Assembly (NCBI GenBank): GCA_025201365.1
Contig: JAIXMF010000003.1
Location: 1,426,001-1,490,000, forward strand
Length of the DNA stretch: 64,000 nucleotides
Reading direction: 5' to 3'
DNA from: Syncephalis plumigaleata
Lineage: Eukaryota; Zoopagomycota; Zoopagomycetes; Zoopagales; Piptocephalidaceae
A program made the position numbers and the translations under genes. Shown here in pieces: positions 35,201 to 45,529 of the stretch. The notes beneath the pieces were generated by a model that worked only from the letters and a program-made list of their open reading frames with translations, did no database searches and was not told the DNA's origin. Position 1 is the first letter of the stretch, and each line of letters opens with the position of its first letter.

Positions 35201-35266
35201 TAGCGAAAAAGGTATGGTGCTTACTACGGGTAGTCTCGGATTCCGTCGTTGTAGTATCAATGACAT
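32239..35266 (-). CDS. MGM1: Mitochondrial dynamin-like GTPase Mgm1/OPA1
   Basis: Three exons (34948-35266, 34321-34867, 32239-34219) encode 948 residues in consistent phase. The protein fuses mitochondrial inner membranes and shapes cristae. The N-terminus is Arg/Ser-rich and amphipathic, a mitochondrial presequence (RRNPRLPVVSTIPFSLRRSD), followed by the membrane anchor PITVFGVGAGAAGYANYKL near residue 90. A Ser/Gly/Asn-rich linker precedes the GTPase domain: P-loop GSQSSGKSSVLEAIVG, T in NMVTRRPIELTLIHT, switch DLPG, and TKMD. The middle and effector regions follow, ending in a helix (KKLEEVMDKLGYVTRQQERM). Poly-Ser and Thr/Asn low-complexity inserts are present. It lies 86 bp from the right end of the Fanzor transposon. 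Confidence 0.95.
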
Positions 35267-35634
35267 GCGCGAATATGAACGAGCGTAAACTAGAGGAGAG
35301 ACGTACAGCAGTTACAAGTAGTAATAATACTAATACTAATAAGTATATCAAGTGTGCGTATCTGAGTGGAACGACAACATTAGAGAGAACGGACGGATTA
35401 AAACTATTTCTTTTGATCTCATGACATGAAAATTGAAGTGACGAAATCTTTCTTTTATTGACCATACTGCAATTATCATTACATCTACTTAATCATTCCA
35501 GTATACAAAAGACTCTATATAAATTATTAATATATCATTGACACCAATAAATTATAGTAATTGAAAGCAGCTTTATTGCTATGCATTCTATCGACTGATA
35601 ATAAGCAGCTAGATTCATTGTATCTGACATTTGC
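35267..35634. other. MGM1 upstream region
   Basis: Promoter side of MGM1 and the 3' flank of the kinase-like remnant. No gene is seen; open frames here overlap without family resemblance. Confidence 0.5.
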
Positions 35635-37024
35635 TTATAGTTTATCATAGACATTGACCATGGCATTAGTGTATCGTTTAATTACGAGGGCGCACTGCAG
35701 ATTGCAACTCTGAAAAACGCTGCTAAATTCAGGTCTATTGAGATATTCCTCTGGTGTTGGTTGTTATTTGCTGTTAGGGTTCAAGAGCTCCCTCACTAAA
35801 TAAGTCAGTTGGAGTGCAACAGCACCACTTCTATATCTGTAGACCATAGCTGGTGGTGGAGTAACTAAACCGTTCTGATAATCTCTTGTAAATCTTGCCA
35901 TAACGGCTGTCAGTCTACTATTACTATTACTATCATATTGATGTTCGTATGAATTCAAAGCATCCAGCTTAACGTTGCTACCAGTTATAAGCTGGTAAAG
36001 TCTTGCACCAATATACCAAGTGTCAGCCTTGGGTATACTATCCACTTGATTTTGTTACTCTGGTGGTAATATTAGAATCTATGGTCTATTTTTCCTACAA
36101 GTGGTTTACCGCCTTGAACATGATACTCGTGTCAAAGTCAACAAGCTTATAAGTGTATTATTATTTGCATCCGGTGTTACAATGATATCTAGTATGATGG
36201 GTATTAGTGATAGAGTCATGATATCATACTGCACTTACCTGAAGATTCATGTTGTTATAGATAATCTGATTCTTATGGAGGAATCTATGTGCTACATAAA
36301 TAATGTTAGAAATCACGTATGCAATAACAATAATTGACATTGACTCATCTTTGAGAAGCTGAATAGCTATATCGTAGATAATACGATCTCGATTGTGGAC
36401 ATTCAGCGTCTTAATGTATTCATCCAATGATACATCTCCAGCATACTCCATAACCATGCATCGACCAAATTTAACATAAGGAATTTCTTTGGGCAGGAAA
36501 CCAGGTCTATACTTCTTGACTGTTTCTGCAGTTGCAGATGGCAAACCAGTCTTGAATGTCTTATGTGATTCACAAGAACTGGACCATCTTGAGGATTTGC
36601 TTGTTTGGCCTTGGCAATTGCCTAGTAATAGTACGTTAGCCATAGTAATAAACAACCATAGTGGCGTATTATTACCTTCAATATCTTGTCTTCTCCTCTG
36701 GCCATTCCATAGTATCCGCATTTAATAAATCTTTCTTGACCATTGTATGTGCAACACCCATTGCTGAACCAATACATAGCCGACAACTTTTGTAACTGTA
36801 AGACCTGGATGAAGCTTGCCCTCCATGCCCACTGGCAATGTAACCCATCTCTTTGACACGTCATCATTTGCTAATTCAATGGAGGTTAGAACAGTATAGT
36901 CTAGTATATCAATACTAATCAGTTGCAGGTTCGAAATTTACCGGTGTTCCCAATGCCTGCTGAATATACGCACAGCAACCAAAGTGGAAACAAGAACGGT
37001 GCTGCTGAATGATAAAGGCTTCAT
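35635..37024 (-). pseudogene. Disrupted secreted protein-kinase-like gene
   Basis: Minus-strand fragments in changing frames together resemble one kinase-fold protein. They are: a signal peptide (MKPLSFSSTVLVSTLVAV, start 37024); YSAGIGNT and TSIELANDDVSKRWVTLP; NGQERFIKCGYYGMARGED (N-lobe); GRCMVMEYAGDVSLDEYIKT (hinge); RFLHKNQIIYNNMNLQ (catalytic loop region, H-x-N rather than a clear HRD); TPDANNNTLIS followed by DFDTSIMF in another frame; and DTWYIGARLYQLITG (subdomain IX). At least three single-base shifts and one in-frame TAA (after NPNSK, just before TPEEYLNRPEF) break it. Each shift fits loss of one base, so sequencing error is possible. The secretion signal on a kinase-like protein is unusual. 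Confidence 0.6.
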
Positions 37025-38610
37025 GATGCAAGTGTTGGATATGGACGACGATTACTTGTAGCTTGGCTTCTCGAGTAGTGTAAGCTCGTTAACAATAATA
37101 TAAATTGTAATAAAGAGTAAAGTGTATGCTTTGATAAGCTGTATGAGGTGTAATCGTATAAAGAATGATGATAAACTATAGCTTACTGTTGACAGATATC
37201 CGTCTATTTATATTTTTGCGATGTTTTTCTGCTTGTATGTACATCTCGATGATGAATAAACGATAAATCTATACAATAGCCATGATTAGAATTTTGCATG
37301 ATGTATACAAGCTTCATTTGGCATAAAGAACTCGGTATAAATGTGCTCAGTTCTTGTTGCTTTATGTATCACGAGTGTTGAATTGGCCATTTCGCATCTA
37401 TTGCTAATTTGTCTCGAGTATGCTAGCATTATAGCATTGTAGCGCTGTACAGTGTATTGTGTTTGTTACTCATATTAACACGCTACTATTGACAGTATAA
37501 TGCTAGCAACATCTAAATAGCATAGTATTCATCGGTGATAATACAGTAAGAATTATCATAGTTGAGCAATATTACAAATTGCATTTAGGAGCGAGAAGAA
37601 TAACGCATTGTAATAAGAATGGCGCACATATCATACAAACATTCTACAGCTGAGTTTCATATCACGTTTACAAAACACATCTTGCTATGACAGGGTTGGC
37701 TATAACCAGTGTAGTCCTTTGCATAGCACTTCACTGTAATGATATATTTAGTATACAGATCGTGTGGCATTGCTAATTATATATTTTCCTTATTACTTTG
37801 ATGCAAAAGCTGGCTTACCGACTCATGCCTTCCCCTTGGAATCCTTATTCAGGAAGATGTCAATGAGAAGATGTCAAAACATTGGACAGAAAGAGGGCAG
37901 ACATGTTGCAGGCTTAAACGTGGATTCCAACGAGATTACAGCAAAGTGTCGTCACCAGTTATTCCAGCACTTCCGATAGAATGCAATTCGGTGAATAGCA
38001 ACGAAAAGTACTTCAAACTAGGAAGGAGGGCAACATGTCTACACCTATAGCTCACACGTATGACTTCTCAAATGGGATGAACTACAGAGCAACTATCAAT
38101 TAGACGAGGATGTATCTCCGTATCATGCATAGCTAATGTGTCGATATCAAAACAGAGAACTAATGGTTGCACCGGCAATACATGAACATTGCAGTAATAG
38201 AACATGACAGCAGTATGTTCCATGACTAATCTACTCGGGGATTTGATCGTAATCAATGAATGACCAATAAGCACTTACAAAGCTTGTGTCATGCTAGGAA
38301 AGAGCATCATCCATCCGCTATCGACTCGCCACACACACACACTTTAACAATAGTGACAGCATTCTATCGAAGACGCTTTGGAAATGGCAATGGCATTTTA
38401 CAAATTGAAATTGCATATTGTGTAACAACTAGGTAAACTAAGTTTATTACTTTCAAGCCAATGTAATAAAATGGTTGATACTGGTAAATAATAATAATAA
38501 TAATAATAATAACATAGGTAATCTATAATAATGAATGGCGGCAATGTCTATCCTCTGGAACTACTTGATAATTGTTATACAATGATATTACATTATTGCA
38601 GCAATCACAG
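37025..38610. other. Intergenic region with an unassigned coding-like stretch
   Basis: Mostly AT-rich. Between 37,800 and 38,100 on the plus strand there is hydrophilic, coding-like sequence: one frame reads HAFPLESLFRKMSMRRCQN, another EDVNEKMSKHWTERGQTCC then VSSPVIPALPIECNS. It matches no family I recognise and changes frame, so it may be a remnant. An ATA/ATT trinucleotide run lies near 38488-38512. Confidence 0.4.
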
Positions 38611-40307
38611 CTAGGCATTGGGACTAGTGCCGTTCATCTGCGTGTATTGCATAACAATAACGAATATGTAAAATACAACAACAATGAATACAATCTGTAG
38701 CATTGTCGCGAGGGTTGCCGACACTAGACTGGTTCTAACCGGTGTCAATCCTCTAAATGGACGATGCACTCGATTGTAACGCAATTGCAAAATAATAATA
38801 ATAAGCGTGACTAGTGCTAATACACCATAGCCAATATATGTGCCAATTTGGAATGGAAGGAAACAGACATCGTACACGGCAGTGGCACTAGATGTACTGC
38901 CGCCATTGGTAGCATTGCCAGAGGGATTGTATAGACTTAGCATACCGAATGCAGGGAATGGATTACCCATTGACCAGGAGAATGTACCCACTGTATACTC
39001 GGGTATGTCCATTCCATTGACGTGATGTTTCCATAGACATTGATCATGATCGTCACCTGCAATACCATATCAGGCTTGGTCTTGTTCAGGATCTCCTTTG
39101 ATATACTGTACACGAATGGAAAGATTAGCTAGTTGCCAATGAACCAATAGTGATCACTACAGCCATGCATGCCGTCGACTTACTCTTCGACCACTAGATT
39201 TTGGTATTGATAACCATGACCTTGATATAGGCCTCTACTGGCATGACGCAATGGACCACAATACCGGAAATCTGGTCGATACAATGGTACGTGAGTAAAG
39301 AGCATACGCGGCAATGTTTTATCTAGTGCAATGTCCTATCAGTATTAGCACACTAGTATACACACGACAATAGTTGACTAGTTACTTACTCTGTGTTGAC
39401 AAATCATCCAGGAATGTCTGCGATGTATTTCGTATATCGGTTACACGACTACTAAGGCTTAGTGTATCCAAAGAGATAATCGAATGATTACCCAATTGTG
39501 TAGACCAATTGGGTGGTCCGAATTCTCTCTCGTATCGCGCACGAGCCGGTTTGACCACTTTATCGCCAAATCCAAAATCATGATTACCCGCCATGTACAG
39601 CATCTTGCCGTGATAGCTCGGTTGACGATGAAATATCCATTTAAACCGATTTAATTCGGGATACCATCTAAATCACAAAGCGTACAATAGATGAGCATCA
39701 TCGTAGGTCAACATAAGTCATACGCTTGGCTGCTTACGCGTCATCCTGCCATTCACGCCTCCATCGAATAGATCGCCTAGGAAGAGAATGGCATCGGGTT
39801 GATGTATTTTTGCAAATAATAAAAGCTCTTGACCATATAAATATCAGTGTAGAACTCGGTCAACGCCAGTCCCAATCCCGGTGATTGTTTATACGAGTAG
39901 CATCAATAATTTGCGGATCAGCTACAATGGCCATACGAAACATATCTTGCTTGGCCTTGAATCAATCAATCAGTCAACCAATCAATCAATCAATCATATG
40001 ACATGAAATAAAATGTAAATGTGCATGGGTGTATACGCACATTACACATTAGCAATAGAGCAGTCTCTTTTTTCCTAGTATTCACTACTTACCATTGCAC
40101 CCCAGTTTTATTTGTCGGCCATTGACAACGATTTACAGTGTGACGAAATACGCCTAGCTCAACCCATAAAATAAAGAGCATCCAACTAGGCTCCAGACAC
40201 AGGCATAGACGACCATTGGCGGATACTTCTGGCCAAATGACGCATGGCGGTACTTGCCAACCCTTCTTAATAGATGAAGCACTCGAAGACTTGGTTATTG
40301 GTAGCAT
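38611..40307 (-). CDS. CDC1: Cdc1/PGAP5-type ER metallophosphoesterase, frame disrupted
   Basis: Minus-strand blocks match the Cdc1/Ted1/PGAP5 family, membrane phosphoesterases that trim ethanolamine phosphate from GPI anchors. In order: an N-terminal membrane segment (SWMLFILWVELGVFRH...RCQWP), AIVADPQI (first metal ligands), LALTEFYTDIYM, LFLGDLFDGG, MLYMAGNHDFGFGDK, MLFTHVPLYRPDFRYCGPLR, DHDQC, PEYTVGTFSWSMGN, and two C-terminal membrane helices ending near 38611. Exons are clear, but at least five places need one extra base to keep the conserved frame (around 39,930, 39,810, 39,750 and 39,040, and at one or two exon joins). The catalytic residues seen are all present. Either the gene is decaying or this stretch contains sequence errors. 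Confidence 0.75.
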
Positions 40308-40852
40308 GATATATAGTGTATAATAAAGATAGAGTGGAAATCAAATGCACCAAAAAGTAAGTATAAGAGAACAGAAGGAAAGAAGAAGAAAAAAGGAGAA
40401 GCGCTTTACACTATGCTTTACCCAAGATCGATAGCGAGCTATTTAGGTCAGATTTCGGTTATACGTTTTAGAGAGTGTAACAAAAGTGACGATGTTATTG
40501 GTAGGCGCGATAGATGTCATTTGTTGCACGATATGCGCGTAAAACTGTTCAGTCAAGGAGACACGTGTCAGTTTTTTATTCCTATCTAGCCTATCGTAGA
40601 ATAGCAACCTATGCTTCATACACATCTAGGCACAAAACATCAGAATAGGAATGAATGAGTGTGCGCGTGGCAATACAATCATGAATGACAACGTTTATCA
40701 GTATCCATGCCCTATATAAATAGATAATAGAACTTCCATTTAATCCGTGTAACTACACCTCATCAGATACACATCACTGATAATTAGTCTTACAACCTCT
40801 TTATTGTTATCACTCCATATACTTGTTCTGTAGAAATAAAAAAGGCATAGTT
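40308..40852. other. Intergenic region
   Basis: Upstream side of the phosphoesterase gene and 3' flank of the nucleotidyltransferase gene. No supported feature. Confidence 0.5.
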
Positions 40853-43262
40853 TTATTTTTCCATTCTTGTAACAATCTCATGATGGTAAATGCCAAGATC
40901 ATAAAAACGAGCTGGATCACATGATTTCCATGGAAGACAGGCACCGGCAAAACCACGTCCACTTAATAAAGCATGATAAGCGCGTTCATACTCCCAGCGT
41001 AGTCCCGCCACTTCCCATCGATTGGCATTACCGCTCAGGTTGTACTCCAGTTCAAATGGATCCTCGATACACAGACCGGCAGCAAATCCGTAAGGATCGC
41101 GTGTTGCCGTGGAACGACCACTACCCCAGTCTTTGGCCTCGCGTCGAATTGGATGGCCTAACCTTACGGATACGCAGTCATCGAGATAGGGAAACTCGAA
41201 GGCGTAGTAACGGAAGAACTCGATTAGTAGTTCAGCTATCATATGATTGTTGGATGTTTGATGCTGGGATTTACTATCGGTGAAATACGTAAATGGTCGT
41301 TCATAATTGTAAGTGCCGAGTGTTCTATTACACACAATACATTCTGTAATGGGCGTGTTAGCCACATAATTCCGTGGTCCACGCCGAGGTTGCGCGCGTT
41401 TCTTCGTATTGTCTCCCGTTTCTTGATCAACATCTTCTCTGATCACTCCTTGTAGTAGCTGCTTATGCTGTGCTCTATTGGGTGAGTGTTGACTGCACGT
41501 CAACTGCAATGGCCGGATAATGCCATAGGATAGTAGAAATTGCAATCCCATCATAACATGCGCGTAACTAGTAAGTACGCCATTATGATGCAATGAATCG
41601 ACCAGTTGACGCTGACGACTCCAATACTTGATAGCGAGTAGGAAGGTAGTTATTTGCGGGTTATTGCTAACATATTGTCGAATGAGCTTTGAATTGTACA
41701 CGGGCAAAAAGTTGTGAAGTGTCATATCGAAACGTATATTTCTGATGAGCAAAGTTGTACAAGTGATTAGTTAGCAAGTTATATACACTTATATATACAC
41801 ATATGAGTGCTGCTTACACTTCCGGATCAACGAATGTAATTACTGGCAAGCGTAGTGTGTTATGTATTTAACCTTCTTCATACCAACTATATAGCGTAAA
41901 TAGTTATTATCCTGTCGACTCATCTATCTAGTTTCTTTCTGTACTCACTTAGTTTTAACGCGTTGGCCACTCGACTTACTTCAACCGTTGTACGTCTCTC
42001 CCTGGATTCCTCCGCTTTTGCTAGGACGGCGTTTTTAATGTCACTCGATGTGATCGTCAAATCGATATCACTGCTATCGAGTAGTAGGCCAGATTTTACC
42101 GAGCTAATATGCATGTATTAGCAACGAGTGTGTCATAGCTTTCAATGCTAGTCGAGATTACCAACCCAAATGCCGCTACTACTGCCTCTGAGAAGGATGG
42201 CACGCCCCGTATCAAATCTTGAAGTCGAAGGGCTTGACTACGATAATCCTTAGTCCTTTCAGGTGTCAAGCGATTCGCCTAGATTGACGTGCATATCTTA
42301 GGAACTATGCAAATAAATACTCTGCTTATTGCTTACCTTTACCATAGTGTATATCTCCTTATCAAGCTCCTTCCAGTCAAGTTTCCTGGAATGTTCACTA
42401 TTGCTCCCGTTATTATCTTTCTCCATATTGCGGGTTGATTCAACAGTTGATCTTCCGTCCATTCTACATGATAGAATGTTAGTAAATCTAGCATCATCAC
42501 AATCATTATAATCATATAATAAGCGGCATACTTACTATACTTGTCTACCTGGTATAGAATGCCATTCTTTTCTCGTTCACTCAACAGTTGACCCGACCAT
42601 AATACATTAATCTTTTCTGGATCCATGATAGTCGTGTCTTTAGTTGTGCTATCATTGCCCATCTCGGATATTGAGAAAACATCATTTTGCGTGCTACCAA
42701 GAAACCACTGATGGAAGCTAGCAGGAGTGGCGAGCAAGTTTTGTAGGGTTGTATTCTCCTTAAATTGTTGATCATTTTGTAATAGTTGTATCAAGGTCAT
42801 TAATGATATTTGACGTGTATTCTGCGCCTTCAATACTGAAACAATCGCTTCTTGCACGCTGAAATCATCCTCTATACGTTTGAATAGTTTTTCACGTTTC
42901 TGAAGAGCATTCAAGCAAATGGCTGTGCTGGGGAATCTCTCCACTTTTACATGTTTTTCGTTGGCTTTACCATTCGATAAGCGACAAAGATCGTCCAAAG
43001 TCTGCTTGTTCTCTGACGTAAGACGAAATGGTGCATATGCCGCTACTAAATCCCCTTCAGTCGATAAAGTATCCGCCTTACTTTGCTTATCGTTAAATGA
43101 CGTTCTAGGCTTTTGCGGCCTAGCAACATATGCAAGCCCTGCTCTTTGTATCCACTGACTAGGCAGAGTCTTTGCTATGACGTTTAAAGGTCGAGCACCA
43201 AGATTATTGGTGGATCTAATAGCCTGTAGCATTGAATGAAAGCAGCACGATTGTCGTGACAT
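40853..43262 (-). CDS. Cid1/mtPAP-family RNA nucleotidyltransferase (poly(A)/poly(U) polymerase-like)
   Basis: Six exons are proposed: 42536-43262, 42337-42463, 42166-42278, 41949-42103, 41819-41843 (a 25-bp microexon) and 40853-41741, about 678 residues. The catalytic signature is assembled across an intron: FGSVKSGLLLDSSDIDLTI, with the Asp pair of the nucleotidyltransferase fold. Then ITFVDPEV and NIRFDMTLHNFLPVYNSKLI (third Asp region) and the PAP-associated domain (LLSYGIIRPLQL; AELLIEFFRYYAFEF; CIEDPFELEYNL). These enzymes add A or U to RNA 3' ends. The N-terminus (MSRQSCCFHSMLQAIRS and following Arg/Lys residues) resembles a mitochondrial presequence, favouring a mitochondrial poly(A) polymerase. 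The first two exons join with a one-base phase mismatch, so that junction, or the base sequence, is uncertain. Confidence 0.75.
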
Positions 43263-43293
43263 TCATTGAAGAAAGAAGAAAAAGGAAGAAGTG

Positions 43294-43470
43294 CAGTGTT
43301 TTTCCAACCAATTAGCGCAGCTGACCCTTAACTTTTGCTGTTTATTAATAAACAGATTTACACAATTGTTAACATCATCATCGCATTGCTATTATTATTG
43401 AGTAGTTGTCATGGCCCTAGCAGTTGAGGGAGATGTTAATGATCGCGATATCATATATTACAATTAGTGA
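43294..43470 (-). mobile_element. MITE copy D, truncated
   Basis: Begins CAGTGTTTTTCCAACCAATT and matches copies A and B through their shared core to about GATATCATATATTACAAT, after which homology is lost. The other terminal repeat is missing, so the copy is truncated. The base before it reads TG rather than TA. Its preserved end (ACTTTTGC, TTTACACAATTGTTAAC) is closest to the right end of the Fanzor element. It begins 32 bp upstream of the nucleotidyltransferase start codon. Confidence 0.8.
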
Positions 43471-43579
43471 TAATAAATAATAGGTATTCTTCATTATCAA
43501 TTCACATTATTAGTTAATAGAAACATGTTGCTCTCTCTAATGTGATCAATAACAATATAGTATAATTTATTGATACTGG

Positions 43580-45218
43580 TTATAATTCACCATGTTCTTG
43601 TATTATTGCCACATGACTGTCACGAAAACTATATATCGTACCAACCATTGTATCAATTTTCGAATCCCCATTTATGTTAGGTGCTTCCAATTCACGTATT
43701 ATTTCTTTTGTATTGATGTCTACAAGCAGTCTATTCTTTTTACAATTATAATCTCCTGTAATAAAAACATAGAGATTTCCAATAATATGTCTGATAGAAA
43801 CTGTACCCGGTATTTGCAATATTTGGTCATCATTGTAGGCTAAGTCTGCCCATACTTTTGCTGGTCTGAAACGAAATGTTATATAATCGCATCCAGCCTT
43901 AATAATGGAATAGGTATATGTTGGTCAGTCATAGTATAGCTATTACGTGGAATATGACTTTGACCACTGGATGCTACACTATGAATTATGCATGGAATAT
44001 AATGAAAATGACCAGGCCGTTTGATGATTATGTGCGAATCGTATGAGCTATACGGAATTAGCCAATCAGTTGACATCGTCTCACGTAGTTGGAACCAGCC
44101 ACTTCGCAATTGTACAACAGGATTATTGGTCGAGAATCGGTATAATGCCCATTCAATACGATCCACATCATCGTCTGTGACTATTCTTGCCGTGTATACT
44201 ATTGCCGTATTGTTGGTTGTTTTGTAGAAACATGTCGCATCCCATATATCATCAATGTTTCCTGGGCACATGATACTATTATCTATATCAAATACCATTA
44301 TACCGGCTGAATTCATTGGTTATTAGCACTAATTATAGTGCATCATTGTACAATTACTACACTTACAAATTCGTACATTCTTGGGTGGCATTAGTGATTT
44401 GTTCACTAATAATACCCATTTCCCTTCAATTGCCTTCACTTCATATTGCGCTGGAACGCTAAATGTAGTGAAAACACCACCATGTTTGCGAGAAAGTATT
44501 TTTACATTATAGTTGGTACCGCTCTCGATTGGTCTAGGAGATGCGGCTATATAATGATCACACGTGGCATAATCATAGCGATTATTAGTGCTACTATCCA
44601 GTGAAAGAACGTTGGGCGATGTCGATAATGTACTGTTATATTCAATATTGTTGCTTAATTTAAGATCTGCATGCGGCAAACATTCTAAAGTATAAATATG
44701 AGTTGGTGTTTCGTCTGAATGACTTTGCCGCGTAATATATATACGATTAGCACTCACATCTCTGTGATATAGCGTACTTCATCCTTGTCAGGTATCATAT
44801 CGATATGCGTGGTCTTGCATCGTCCATATCGCCAATTATTCTCGGTGCTCACTCGTCGACGATATGTGTTGTACCAGTCCACATTCTCTAGTAGATCGGC
44901 TCGTTTATCCGATGTACATGGAATGTTGACATCCGTGCGTATACACCATAATACGAATTCCATTTCTTTAGTATAATAATCTCCCGATAGGAAATCCCTA
45001 TGGTATAGTGCTTGCCATAATACTGTATCATTTCGAATACTGCTTCTTAACGAGCGACAACATGCTGATAAACGTAATAATTCGATATGACCAAGTAGAC
45101 TACGGAAGACACGCTGGTCATGAAATGGAAGACTATTCAGACAAACTAGTAATCTACAAGACGAGTTGGAATTACTCGATATTTCAATAGTAGTAGTAGT
45201 AGTAGTAGTAATAGACAT
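43580..45218 (-). CDS. F-box-like protein with beta-rich C-terminal half
   Basis: Minus-strand segments at about 44759-45218, 44367-44757, 43870-44306 and 43580-43860 give roughly 530 residues. The N-terminus after a Thr/Ser run reads LPFHDQRVFRSLLGHIELLR then ACCRSLRSSIRNDTVLWQAL, an F-box-like helix set (a substrate-receptor motif that binds Skp1). The rest is beta-rich with alternating hydrophobics, as in a propeller, with no repeat signature I can name. One intron (donor 44366, acceptor before 44306) joins in phase. Two further joins, near 44758 and near 43865, need one extra base, or for the first an implausibly short 35-bp intron. I chose the second ATG (MSITTTT) as start; an upstream in-frame ATG lies at 45317. 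Confidence 0.55.
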
Positions 45219-45529
45219 AGTGGAATGGAATAAGAAAGGCGATATGGGGTAGAGAAATACGATGACTTCTAAACGTTCAAGAAATGGAGGACAAGGACAA
45301 GGACAACGAAGAACCAAACAACAAAAAACAGCTTTTCTCCTCCCCTTATCATTATACAGTTGATAAACTACAATAAAAGAGAAGAATCACTAGGGCATTA
45401 TTTATTGCTTGGGTTATACAAACTATTAAGCAAACTAGAATTAAGTGACAATAAAACAATCTACATAAAATAATGTGCATATTTATTTACAATTGGTCTG
45501 ATAAGACGTTTATTGTATTGTGTGAAAGA
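45219..45529. other. Intergenic region
   Basis: Purine-rich leader of the F-box-like gene and the 3' flank of the subtilase gene. Nothing else seen. Confidence 0.5.

Noticed and set aside
36930-36950. GGTTCGAA-like box as part of a tRNA gene
   Set aside because: No matching A box, acceptor stem or terminator nearby.
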